From assembly GCA_002422285.1 (NCBI GenBank), contig DIUF01000088.1:4988-27595 (forward strand): a stretch of DNA of 22,608 nucleotides, read 5' to 3'. Position numbers and translations under genes: made by a program. The notes under the pieces are model-generated. The model worked only from the letters and a program-made list of their open reading frames with translations. It made no database searches and had not been told where the DNA came from. Every line of letters starts with the position of its first letter. Position 1 is the first letter of the stretch. Source of the stretch: Flavobacteriales bacterium UBA6165 (lineage in GTDB: Bacteria; Bacteroidota; Bacteroidia; Flavobacteriales_D; Crocinitomicaceae). Shown piece by piece: positions 6,858 to 14,604 of the stretch.

Positions 6858-9800
6858 CTACTGTGTTATATTGATTTTTATGTTCAAAATACCTGAATCA
6901 CTTTTTATTTGTAAAACATATATCCCCGATTGTATTCCATAAGGAATTGAATATGCATATTCATTTGGACTCTTATCGTGTAGAGAAATAGGTATTTCTG
7001 CTCCCATCAAGTTGAACAAACGTATTTCTTCACCCGCTATATCCAGCTGGTTTGTGCGTATACGAATTAAATCACCAGACTGAACAGGATTCGGAAAAAC
7101 TAAAATATCTGATGAAGAGTAAGTGGAGCTAGACAAATACAAGAAATTAGCAACTCCAAGCTCTGTAAAAATAGTGTCAACTATTTGATTAGATGCCAAA
7201 TCATTACCTATAATTGGTCTTAGACCAAAGGAGCCATTAAAATAAGTAGGACTCAATTGATATTCTCCTTGATAAGTGTAATCGTCAATCCAAACACCGG
7301 AAGACAAAGGAACAAACCATGCAAAATTACCTTCATTTGTTACTGCTTCAAAATTGGGCACAACACTAGCATCCATAGGTTCATCATAAACAGAAGTAAT
7401 CGAAATAGTTGAAGTGTTTTGAGAAAGCTCGTTATCTGATACAAGAATTTCTATAATTTTCGGATTGCGTGTATCCAAATCAATAGGAGAACTCAAAACA
7501 ATAGGCATCATTAAGTTATTGGCATTATCACGTGCCAAAGAAACTGCAAGTTGCAAATTACTCAATTCCATATTCAAATCATTCACAGTGAATCTGGCCC
7601 TGTAAGTCGTAGGATTAAACCAAAAGCTTTGAAAAATACTATATGTGACACCAGGAACGGGATTTCCAAATTCATCATTCAAAGAAATACTAGGGTTATT
7701 ATTGAGGGCAGACATTTGTTCGTCAAAAACGATATCAATGAAGAGATTGGCTCCAACAACACTATTGTCATTGATGAAATCATAATTACTTACTAAGTCA
7801 AGAATTTCTGGTCTCTCGGTATCGATACTAAAAACATCATTGAAAACATTATCAGATGGAGGGTTTTGACTTAAATCGAATACATTAGAAACCTCAATGG
7901 AAATAGGAGTAATCTGAATTGGTGAAGACTGTAAATTGTACACTAAATTACAGCTCGTAGATGACACCCAAGTAGATAAAACAGGGTTAAAAACCAGAGT
8001 ATTAACATTGCCTTGAGCTCCCGTAAAAGTTAAAGCAGGGAAAACATTTGATTGGAGTGGTTTTGAAGAATTAATGGTTATTACAATAGCATTGTTCCCA
8101 ATATTAGAGATATTTAACAAATCATCTGAAACTGATATTGATAATACAGGCTGTTCTATATCAATAGTCAGAACATTTTCAAATGCTTCATTGAGCATCA
8201 AATTGCCCTGAGCGTCAATAACATTAGATACAGAAACAGAAACCACTCCTGTATTCAAAACAGATTGAGAAATATCATAGCAAACAGAATACAGTTGGTT
8301 GTTTAACCAAGATGATGATACAACTGATTGAGATAAAACATCATCAATATTTTGAATTCCTGACCAAACCAAATTAGGCAAAGAATTCATGTCACAAGGT
8401 TCATCAAATGCAAATTCAACACAAAACTGATTTTGAACAGAGTTAACAAAAGCAATATTTGGAATTACACTTATCAACTCAGGAAGTTTCGTGTCTATTC
8501 CAAAACCATCCAATAATAAATGTGGTGACTGTCTAACTCCAGACAAGTTTTGAGCATCAAACAAAGAAACATCAACATTAAATAGTTCCAAAGAAAAGTC
8601 TGAAATTTCATAAGTTAACGTGACAGTGTTAGCATTGATCCACTCAGCAGATTGGAATGACAATACATTTTGAATAGAAGATCCGCCCAAAAAAGTAGCG
8701 CTTGGAATAACTGCTGCGCTCATCTCTTGATTGTAAGATACGGTAATTGAAAATTCAGAGCCAATCATCGAGCTGTTTATGATGTTCGCAGAAAAACTTA
8801 TCGTTTCAACAGTAGGTAATTCAAGCAAATATAAACTATCAACAAAATTTGATGCATCAGTGCCAACTTGTTGACCTATTTTTCTTCCTGGTATGTCATC
8901 TATAACAGGGTGAATCCCACCCCAAATACGGGACAAGCTACATTGATCTGAGGCATCATAATAAGTGGCCCACTGCAGGATGATCGTTTCTGATGGACCC
9001 TCTTCAAATTCTAAAAAATCATTTTGTTCAGCCTCAAAATTACTCATCCCACCAGGGAAATACGGCGTTCCAGTCATAAAGTGCATCACTCTAGCGGCAG
9101 TTCTAGAGTAAGTTGAATGACCAGAAATATAACCCGCGAATGGAGGCGACACAAATGAAGGTCGTTGATAAGGCCACCAATTTTCGGCCAATATCCAACC
9201 AACGCCAGCCATATCGGTATCAGGATCCTCAATAAAATCATGTCCTTTCCAAGTGTATAATTTAATTTTATATAGATTTTCATCATTATCTCCAACCAAA
9301 GGATCACCAGGCATAACAAGTTCAACATAACCAGGAATGATTGGCATACCCGCAGGGTGATAATTTGGAAGCATTGGGTCAGAACTCTGCCCCCTATCTC
9401 CCATAAAGCGTATTGCCGAAACAGGGCGCAAATAATCATAGTAGCCCTTAACAGCCCATGCACCTATGGCAGCATCGTGCATACTACCTCCTAACAATAA
9501 GTAGGCTTGAATATCATATTCCAAATTGGATAATACAGGACCCTCCCCCTTCCATTGAGTTACATACAAAGGATGCTGACTGACAGTATTATATATATCG
9601 AACCAATGACCTGGAGGTGTTTCAGAATCCAAACCATCAGCCCAAAACTCGGCTAATACTCGAGCATAATCACCTCTCCGAACAAGCTGAGGCTCGTAAG
9701 GTTGATTAGTAACAGGGTTAATTGGGTATCCATTCGAAATATTATCACCACCTTCAAAAAAGTTGTAAAAGTCATAATATTCTTCCCAAGTATCTGGTAA

Positions 9801-10745
9801 AGATTCAAAGGGAACATTTCCAAAACTCGCTGGTGATATGTCCCACATCACATTATCTGCAGTATCCAGATGGGATTGCCAAACACTAACCATGGTGAAA
9901 TTCCATTTGAAAAAGTCCTCTAAACCTGTTTGAACATTCGTATCTAAGTAAGGAGGAGGGCCAGGATTGTGATAAACTCTATAAAATTGGCCATCACGCT
10001 CTAAAACTTCACTATCATCGAGACTCAAAGAGAATGGCTGCACATTCCCCCATTCAGGAGCTAAGTGCGGAGGAGAACTTGGCAGTGGATTTCCAGCTTG
10101 GTCAATAGGATTCGACAAACTTAAACGTTGAAATCTATTAGGATTTATCATGTTTGGATTACCTGGTAACTCAGGGAACAAAAATGGGTTACCGTCAGTA
10201 TAATACTGATTAGCATATCCAGCTGCTTCATTCGAACCATCCTGAAGGCCATATGCTATCATTTGTTGGGCGATATAATTGCCGAGTGCTGCAGGACCAT
10301 CCACCACATAATTCGTGGACGTAATACTCACGTTGTAACCCAAGGCGGCCATTTTGTTGGCTAGCTCCGCATATATCGCTATTACGCCAGGAGCATTTTG
10401 AAATCTCCATACCAACAAACGATAACATGCGAAAGAGATCGCCTCATTTTGAGCAGCCAAAATTTCCGGCTCAGTTTCTGGAATAGTCACACCGTAAAAT
10501 GGAGTATATACACCATTCCATACATTGTCCAACAAGATGGTTTTGCGCCCAGGTTGGTAGGCTGCAAAAGCATCATGCATAACTACAGAAAGATGGTATA
10601 AATTCCTTGCATGGATGGGTGGTCTAGCAAAATCATTTCTTATGCAAAATAAAATTTCTTCTGTCCATTGATGAGCGACAGAAACCTGAGCATTTGAGTT
10701 AAAAAAAACACAAATGAAAGCGAAAAAGAGTACAAGTTTTTTCAT
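6858..10745 (-). CDS. Vanadium haloperoxidase / PAP2-type secreted enzyme with five Ig-like repeats and T9SS sorting domain
   Basis: A 1295-residue exported multidomain protein. The signal peptide is MKKLVLFFAFICVFFNSNAQ. Residues about 21-640 form a vanadium-dependent haloperoxidase/PAP2 phosphatase domain with all three active-site motifs: KX6RP (Lys433, Arg440-Pro441), SGH (Ser541-Gly542-His543) and SRX5HX3D (Ser605-Arg606, His612, Asp616). These bind vanadate or phosphate; His543 and His612 would be the catalytic acid-base and vanadate ligand. Halide choice cannot be read, and a phosphatase role is not excluded. Then come five Ig-like modules of about 105-115 residues, with boundaries near 646, 751, 863, 975 and 1091; the last four open with D[TI]xxP. 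The tail (about 1214-1295, VFPNP at 1216-1220, EIRLFNLMG) is a type A T9SS sorting domain. I start at the ATG at 10745, not the TTG at 10754, since it gives a textbook signal peptide. Confidence 0.9.
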   Translation of the reverse strand: MKKLVLFFAFICVFFNSNAQVSVAHQWTEEILFCIRNDFARPPIHARNLYHLSVVMHDAFAAYQPGRKTILLDNVWNGVYTPFYGVTIPETEPEILAAQNEAISFACYRLLVWRFQNAPGVIAIYAELANKMAALGYNVSITSTNYVVDGPAALGNYIAQQMIAYGLQDGSNEAAGYANQYYTDGNPFLFPELPGNPNMINPNRFQRLSLSNPIDQAGNPLPSSPPHLAPEWGNVQPFSLSLDDSEVLERDGQFYRVYHNPGPPPYLDTNVQTGLEDFFKWNFTMVSVWQSHLDTADNVMWDISPASFGNVPFESLPDTWEEYYDFYNFFEGGDNISNGYPINPVTNQPYEPQLVRRGDYARVLAEFWADGLDSETPPGHWFDIYNTVSQHPLYVTQWKGEGPVLSNLEYDIQAYLLLGGSMHDAAIGAWAVKGYYDYLRPVSAIRFMGDRGQSSDPMLPNYHPAGMPIIPGYVELVMPGDPLVGDNDENLYKIKLYTWKGHDFIEDPDTDMAGVGWILAENWWPYQRPSFVSPPFAGYISGHSTYSRTAARVMHFMTGTPYFPGGMSNFEAEQNDFLEFEEGPSETIILQWATYYDASDQCSLSRIWGGIHPVIDDIPGRKIGQQVGTDASNFVDSLYLLELPTVETISFSANIINSSMIGSEFSITVSYNQEMSAAVIPSATFLGGSSIQNVLSFQSAEWINANTVTLTYEISDFSLELFNVDVSLFDAQNLSGVRQSPHLLLDGFGIDTKLPELISVIPNIAFVNSVQNQFCVEFAFDEPCDMNSLPNLVWSGIQNIDDVLSQSVVSSSWLNNQLYSVCYDISQSVLNTGVVSVSVSNVIDAQGNLMLNEAFENVLTIDIEQPVLSISVSDDLLNISNIGNNAIVITINSSKPLQSNVFPALTFTGAQGNVNTLVFNPVLSTWVSSTSCNLVYNLQSSPIQITPISIEVSNVFDLSQNPPSDNVFNDVFSIDTERPEILDLVSNYDFINDNSVVGANLFIDIVFDEQMSALNNNPSISLNDEFGNPVPGVTYSIFQSFWFNPTTYRARFTVNDLNMELSNLQLAVSLARDNANNLMMPIVLSSPIDLDTRNPKIIEILVSDNELSQNTSTISITSVYDEPMDASVVPNFEAVTNEGNFAWFVPLSSGVWIDDYTYQGEYQLSPTYFNGSFGLRPIIGNDLASNQIVDTIFTELGVANFLYLSSSTYSSSDILVFPNPVQSGDLIRIRTNQLDIAGEEIRLFNLMGAEIPISLHDKSPNEYAYSIPYGIQSGIYVLQIKSDSGILNIKINITQ

Positions 10746-10791
10746 AGAGTTCAAATTTTATAGGCTGATAAATTGTTAAACGAAATTAGCA

Positions 10792-10799
10792 CAAAACTA
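10792..10799 (-). promoter_or_regulatory. Bacteroidota -7 element (TAGTTTTG) for the haloperoxidase gene
   Basis: The reverse strand reads TAGTTTTG, matching TAnnTTTG, with a TTG about 15 bases further upstream that could serve as the -33 element. The predicted leader is about 40 bases. It lies between the end of paaD and the haloperoxidase, so the latter need not depend on paa transcription. Confidence 0.5.
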
Positions 10800-10838
10800 A
10801 TTCAAAAAACAATTCAAGCCAAAAAAAAATAAAGGCCT

Positions 10839-11336
10839 CTATTTCAAACACTTAAAGTAATCAAATGGTTCCAAACATGCATTGCATTGATAATGTGCCT
10901 TACACGCTGTTGAGCCAAACTCGCTTACCATTTTGGTGTTTCTGGAGCCGCATTTTGGGCAAGGGATAATTACTGGTTCAGCAAAAAGTGCGCTTTTGTC
11001 CACTTCGTTTTCAGGTGGCGCGATGCCGTATTCACGGAGATTGTTTCTTCCTTTGTCACTGATCCAATCGGTGGTCCAAGCAGGAGATAAGACAGTTTTT
11101 ACAGGTAAAAGATGGATACCATTATCCAAACAAATAGCTTCAATTTCGGTTTCAATGGTACGCATCGCAGGACATCCAGAATAAGTCGGTGTTATGGTTA
11201 TTTGCCAAGCATCACCAACCTGTTCGATACTGCGCACAATGCCTAAATCAACAACCGTCAAAACGGGAACCTCTGGGTCTTTCACTTCTTCAAGAAGTGC
11301 CCAAATGGCTTCCTCGTTCCATTTTTTTGTTACCAT
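10839..11336 (-). CDS. paaD: Phenylacetate-CoA oxygenase accessory protein PaaD
   Basis: A 165-residue protein of the PaaD (PaaJ) type. The N-terminal half (about 1-95) is a MIP18/DUF59 domain with DPEVPVLTVVDLGIVR and the family Cys55 in SGCPAM. The C-terminal part is a zinc-ribbon-like module with Cys126, Cys129, Cys145, Cys151, Cys154 and Cys163. PaaD is needed for phenylacetyl-CoA epoxidase activity in vivo, most likely by helping to assemble the iron-sulfur cluster of the reductase PaaE. It is the last gene of the leftward paaABCD unit and its start overlaps the end of paaC by 7 bases, which points to coupled translation. Confidence 0.95.
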   Translation of the reverse strand: MVTKKWNEEAIWALLEEVKDPEVPVLTVVDLGIVRSIEQVGDAWQITITPTYSGCPAMRTIETEIEAICLDNGIHLLPVKTVLSPAWTTDWISDKGRNNLREYGIAPPENEVDKSALFAEPVIIPCPKCGSRNTKMVSEFGSTACKAHYQCNACLEPFDYFKCLK

Positions 11337-12088
11337 TCACAATTTGGATAAGCGCGTTGCATGTACTGCATCTCAGCCAATATGTAGCCCATATATTCTG
11401 TATGAATACCATTTTTGCCCCCAAGCTGCATGAAGTCGTCCTGTGGTTTCGTCATTGTCGCAGCTTCTAAAACTTCAGCCACGTTCTTGTGCCATTCTGT
11501 TTTGATTTTAGCCAAATTGACGCCAATTCCAGCATCCAACATCATTTGGTCAACCTCATCGGCTTCGAAAAGTTCGCCAGAATATTCCCAAATATCGTTC
11601 AAGGCAAATTGAATGCGTTCATGAGACTCTTGCGTACCATCACCTAATCGTATCATCCATTCTGAACTTCTTCGACGATGATAAGTAACCTCTTTCAATG
11701 ATTTTTCTGCGATTGCAGCCAATTGTTTGTCGTCAGTATCCAAGAGCTCTTGATACATCAAATAGTTGAAATGGTCAAACAAAAACTGTCGCGCCAAAGT
11801 GTAAGCGTAGTCGGTGTTTGGCAATTCAACAAGCAAACAATTCAAATATTCGTGCTCATATCTCAAAAAAGCAAATTGGTCTTCGTTTCTACCTTTCCCT
11901 TCTAATTCGCCAGCATATTTTAACAAGCTTGTTGCCTGTCCAATCAAATCCAGCGCGGTATTGGTCAATGCAATATCTTCTTCTAAAACTGGACCGTGTC
12001 CACACCATTCTGATAAACGTTGACCAAGAATGAGGCTATTGTCGCCAATCCTAGTTACATATTTGAATAAAGCTTCGTTTTTTGTCAT
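11330..12088 (-). CDS. paaC: Phenylacetyl-CoA epoxidase structural subunit PaaC
   Basis: A 252-residue ferritin-like four-helix-bundle protein. Recognisable PaaC features are YVTRIGDNSLILGQRLSEWC near the start, ALDLIGQA, and the run EVTYHRRRSSEWMIRLGDGT in the middle. PaaC pairs with PaaA in the (AC)2 core of the ring 1,2-phenylacetyl-CoA epoxidase. It is a structural subunit lacking a functional diiron site in characterised homologues. The ATG at 12088 (MTKNEALFKYV) is preferred; a GTG at 12097 would add three residues. It starts 11 bases after paaB ends and overlaps paaD. Confidence 0.94.
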   Translation of the reverse strand: MTKNEALFKYVTRIGDNSLILGQRLSEWCGHGPVLEEDIALTNTALDLIGQATSLLKYAGELEGKGRNEDQFAFLRYEHEYLNCLLVELPNTDYAYTLARQFLFDHFNYLMYQELLDTDDKQLAAIAEKSLKEVTYHRRRSSEWMIRLGDGTQESHERIQFALNDIWEYSGELFEADEVDQMMLDAGIGVNLAKIKTEWHKNVAEVLEAATMTKPQDDFMQLGGKNGIHTEYMGYILAEMQYMQRAYPNCEW

Positions 12089-12099
12089 TTTATTCACGA

Positions 12100-12387
12100 T
12101 TACATGTGCTCGATGCCATCTGGAACTTCGTAAAAAGTCGGATGACGATAGATTTTACTGTCTGATGGTTCGAAAAATGATGCATTGTCTTCAGGCGAAC
12201 TTGCTGTTATGTATTTCGATTCAACCACCCAAATGCTCACACCTTCTGAACGACGCGTGTAAACATCTCTTGCGTTTTCGATCGCCATTTCAGCATCGGC
12301 AGCGCGAAGACTACCAGCATGTTTATGGTCCAAGCCTTGCTTACTTCTAATAAAAACCTCCCAAAGAGGCCATTCTGAACTACTCAT
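12100..12387 (-). CDS. paaB: Phenylacetyl-CoA epoxidase subunit PaaB
   Basis: A 95-residue protein with the PaaB hallmarks WPLWEVFIRSKQGLDHKHAG and AIENARDVYTRRSEGVSIWVV. Its length is normal. PaaB is a small bridging subunit of the epoxidase complex; published work suggests it links or arranges the AC heterodimers and aids electron transfer from PaaE. It lies 26 bases after paaA and 11 before paaC in the same transcript. Confidence 0.95.
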   Translation of the reverse strand: MSSSEWPLWEVFIRSKQGLDHKHAGSLRAADAEMAIENARDVYTRRSEGVSIWVVESKYITASSPEDNASFFEPSDSKIYRHPTFYEVPDGIEHM

Positions 12388-12413
12388 ATATTCTCGATTT
12401 TAAGGTATCTTAT

Positions 12414-13367
12414 TTATGATGCTTTGCGTTGGCGCTCTGCACGTTTTTCGGCGTGTGCCAAAGCAGCCTCTCTAACCCAAGCACCATTATCATGGGCTGT
12501 GTTTCTATCGCGCAGACGTTTTTTGTTGCAAGGCCCATTGCCTTTCACAACATTAAAAAACTCGTCCCATGGCATTTCACCAAATTCCCAATTACCAGTT
12601 GCTTCATTGAATTTCAAATCTTTATCTGGCAAGGTCAAACCAATCAAATGCGCTTGAGGAACTGTTGCATTAACAAATTTCTGACGCAAATCGTCATTGG
12701 AAAAACGCTTAATTTTCCATTTCATTGACTGGGCAGAGTTTGGAGAATCTGTATCGCTTGGACCAAACATCATCAAGGCTGGCCACCAAAAACGATTCAC
12801 AGCATCTTGCGCCATCTGACGTTGTGCGTCTGTACCTTTCATCAAAGTGCAGATGATTTCATAACCCTGACGCTGATGAAAAGACTCTTCCTTACAAATT
12901 CTAACCATTGCTCGAGCGTAAGGTCCGTATGACGCTCTGCACAAAGCCACTTGATTCATGATAGCAGCCCCATCAACCAACCAGCCAATGGCTCCCATAT
13001 CTGCCCAAGTGAGGGCTGGGTAATTAAAGATACTCGAATACTTTGCCTTTCCGCTGAGCAAATCTTCAATGGTCTGATCACGACTTGTGCCCAATGTTTC
13101 TACAGCCGAATACAAATAAAGACCATGACCAGCCTCATCTTGAACTTTTGCCAATAAAACAGCTTTTCTTCTCAAGCTTGGTGCACGTGAAATCCAATTG
13201 CCTTCTGGCAGCATACCCACTACCTCTGAGTGCGCGTGCTGAGAAATTTGGCGGACCAAAGTCTTCCTGTACGCGTCTGGCATCCAATCTTTTGGCTCAA
13301 TTTTGATTTCAGCATCAATCTTGGCTTGAAACTCTTGCTCTAACTGTTCTATCGTTTTATTCAACAT
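12414..13367 (-). CDS. paaA: Phenylacetyl-CoA epoxidase catalytic diiron subunit PaaA
   Basis: A 317-residue bacterial multicomponent monooxygenase-like subunit that carries the diiron centre and inserts one oxygen atom of O2 into the aromatic ring of phenylacetyl-CoA. The iron ligands expected from characterised PaaA are visible: Glu48, Glu78 and His81 (VQDEAGHG), Asp132 nearby, and Glu161/His164 (KEESFHQRQGYE). The C-terminal block FGEMPWDEFFNVVKGNGPCN is also typical. The frame is open upstream to a TTG at 13442, but those 25 extra residues do not resemble the family and would start above the -7 element, so the ATG at 13367 is used. It is the first gene of the leftward paaABCD unit. Confidence 0.96.
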   Translation of the reverse strand: MLNKTIEQLEQEFQAKIDAEIKIEPKDWMPDAYRKTLVRQISQHAHSEVVGMLPEGNWISRAPSLRRKAVLLAKVQDEAGHGLYLYSAVETLGTSRDQTIEDLLSGKAKYSSIFNYPALTWADMGAIGWLVDGAAIMNQVALCRASYGPYARAMVRICKEESFHQRQGYEIICTLMKGTDAQRQMAQDAVNRFWWPALMMFGPSDTDSPNSAQSMKWKIKRFSNDDLRQKFVNATVPQAHLIGLTLPDKDLKFNEATGNWEFGEMPWDEFFNVVKGNGPCNKKRLRDRNTAHDNGAWVREAALAHAEKRAERQRKAS

Positions 13368-13389
13368 GATTTTGAAAATTTTGATTTTA

Positions 13390-13397
13390 CAAAAATA
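13390..13397 (-). promoter_or_regulatory. Bacteroidota -7 element (TATTTTTG) for paaABCD
   Basis: The reverse strand reads TATTTTTG, matching TAnnTTTG, 22 bases before the paaA ATG. A TTTG about 26 bases upstream is slightly far for a -33 element. Confidence 0.5.
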
Positions 13398-13442
13398 ATA
13401 GTTTTTCGGTGTTCTTTTTGCACCAAACCTATAAACTGTCAA

Positions 13443-13468
13443 AAATCAGATTTGTTCATTTCGAAATG
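13443..13468. promoter_or_regulatory. Pair of palindromes between paaA and paaE, candidate operator
   Basis: Two inverted repeats lie close together in the 167-base divergent region: AAATC-a-GATTT at 13443-13453 and a perfect 12-base palindrome, CATTTCGAAATG, at 13457-13468. An AAAATCA at 13442-13448 is also mirrored by TGATTTT at 13469-13475. They sit midway between the two divergent promoters, the expected place for a dimeric regulator that controls both paa units. No regulator is encoded beside them. The binding role is inference. Confidence 0.35.
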
Positions 13469-13492
13469 TGATTTTCGTTCGGTTCTATTCGC

Positions 13493-13500
13493 TAATTTTA
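13493..13500 (+). promoter_or_regulatory. Near-consensus -7 element (TAATTTTA) for paaE1
   Basis: TAATTTTA differs from TAnnTTTG only in the last base and lies 34 bases before the ATG at 13535. It is the best candidate for the rightward promoter. Confidence 0.3.
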
Positions 13501-13534
13501 CGCCCGAAAAAATCAAGCGGAAAAACTGAATAAA

Positions 13535-14602
13535 ATGTCTACACCTAAATTCCATTCTCTTAAAATTGCAGATGTTCGCCAAGAAATTGAAGATGCAGTT
13601 TCAATTGCCTTCGAGGTGCCTGCCGAGTTGAAAGCTGATTATCAATTCAAGCCGGGTCAGTATTTAACCATGCGCACAAAAATCAACGGCGAGGAAGTAA
13701 GACGTTCTTATTCGATTTGCACTGCTCCTCACGACAACGAGCTGCGCGTTGCCATTAAAAGAGTGAAAGGCGGCCTATTTTCAAACTTCGCGAATGAAAG
13801 TTTAAAAGCAGGTGACACCATAGATGTGATGACACCTATGGGCAATTTCACTACGGACATACATGAAAATCAGGAAAAGACTTACGTGTTTTTTGCAGGT
13901 GGTTCAGGCATCACGCCCATTTTATCATTAATCAAAACGGTTTTGGTTGACGAACCAAGAAGCAAAGTAACTTTGATCTATGGCAATCGCAAAATCAACT
14001 CTATCATATTCAAAGAGGAAATTGACTACTTAAAGAACACCTATTTAACAAGATTTTCTGTAATCCACATTTTGTCAGAAGAATACCTGGGCAACGACGT
14101 TCAATACGGTCTGATGGATAAAGCCAAGACAGATCAACTAAATGAGTTCTTTTTAAAGCAAGAGAAAATAGACGAAGCATTTATTTGTGGTCCACAACCG
14201 ATGATCTTAGCTATTCAAGAAAAGTTATTGACTTATGGCATGCCAGAGAACAAGGTGCATGTTGAATTGTTTACATCACAAACACCAGCCAAACCTGTTG
14301 AGCCGTCAGATGAACCCAAAATTGAAGCCAACGTAAAAATTATTATGGATGGCATCGAGCAAGAGTTGAACATTGACTCGGACGGCGAAAGCATTTTGGA
14401 TGCTGCATACAAATCAGGATTGGATGTGCCATTCGCTTGTAAAGGTGGGGTTTGCTGTACTTGCAAGGCTAAAGTTTTAGAGGGTTCAGTGAAAATGGAT
14501 GTCAATTATGCATTAGAGCCAGATGAAGTGGCAAAAGGATATATACTTACATGTCAATCACATCCTACTTCAGAAAAAGTAGTTGTGTCTTTTGACGATT
14601 AA
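13535..14602 (+). CDS. paaE: Phenylacetyl-CoA epoxidase reductase PaaE, first copy
   Basis: A 355-residue flavin and iron-sulfur reductase that passes electrons from NADPH to the PaaA diiron centre. The FAD-binding domain shows KPGQYLT and RRSYSIC (about 56-62). The NAD(P)H domain shows GGSGITPILS and ICGPQPMI. The C-terminal plant-type [2Fe-2S] ferredoxin domain has Cys302, Cys307, Cys310 and Cys340 (CX4CX2CX29C), followed by QSHPTSEKVVVSFDD. Order and length match canonical PaaE. The 24-residue stretch between the reductase core and the ferredoxin domain is Pro/Glu-rich. It is transcribed away from paaABCD and followed after two bases by the second copy. Of the two it looks the more typical epoxidase partner. 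Confidence 0.93.
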   Translation: MSTPKFHSLKIADVRQEIEDAVSIAFEVPAELKADYQFKPGQYLTMRTKINGEEVRRSYSICTAPHDNELRVAIKRVKGGLFSNFANESLKAGDTIDVMTPMGNFTTDIHENQEKTYVFFAGGSGITPILSLIKTVLVDEPRSKVTLIYGNRKINSIIFKEEIDYLKNTYLTRFSVIHILSEEYLGNDVQYGLMDKAKTDQLNEFFLKQEKIDEAFICGPQPMILAIQEKLLTYGMPENKVHVELFTSQTPAKPVEPSDEPKIEANVKIIMDGIEQELNIDSDGESILDAAYKSGLDVPFACKGGVCCTCKAKVLEGSVKMDVNYALEPDEVAKGYILTCQSHPTSEKVVVSFDD

Positions 14603-14604
14603 AA

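Noticed and set aside
9086..9463. Long alternative-frame reading inside the haloperoxidase gene
   Set aside because: It lies wholly within a gene whose own frame carries intact catalytic motifs, and it has no family resemblance; it is an overlap artefact.
10815..10848. Possible terminator after paaD (reverse strand: AAATAGAGGCCTTTATTT followed by T-rich DNA)
   Set aside because: The inverted repeat has no room for a loop without losing its only GC pairs, and the remaining stem is almost all A-T, so I do not call it a terminator despite the T run.
13368..13442. N-terminal extension of PaaA from the upstream TTG
   Set aside because: The 25 extra residues do not resemble PaaA and the reading would begin upstream of the -7 element at 13390-13397.
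14233..14505. Antisense reading frame across the end of paaE1
   Set aside because: It mirrors a conserved ferredoxin-coding region with no recognisable motif or promoter of its own.
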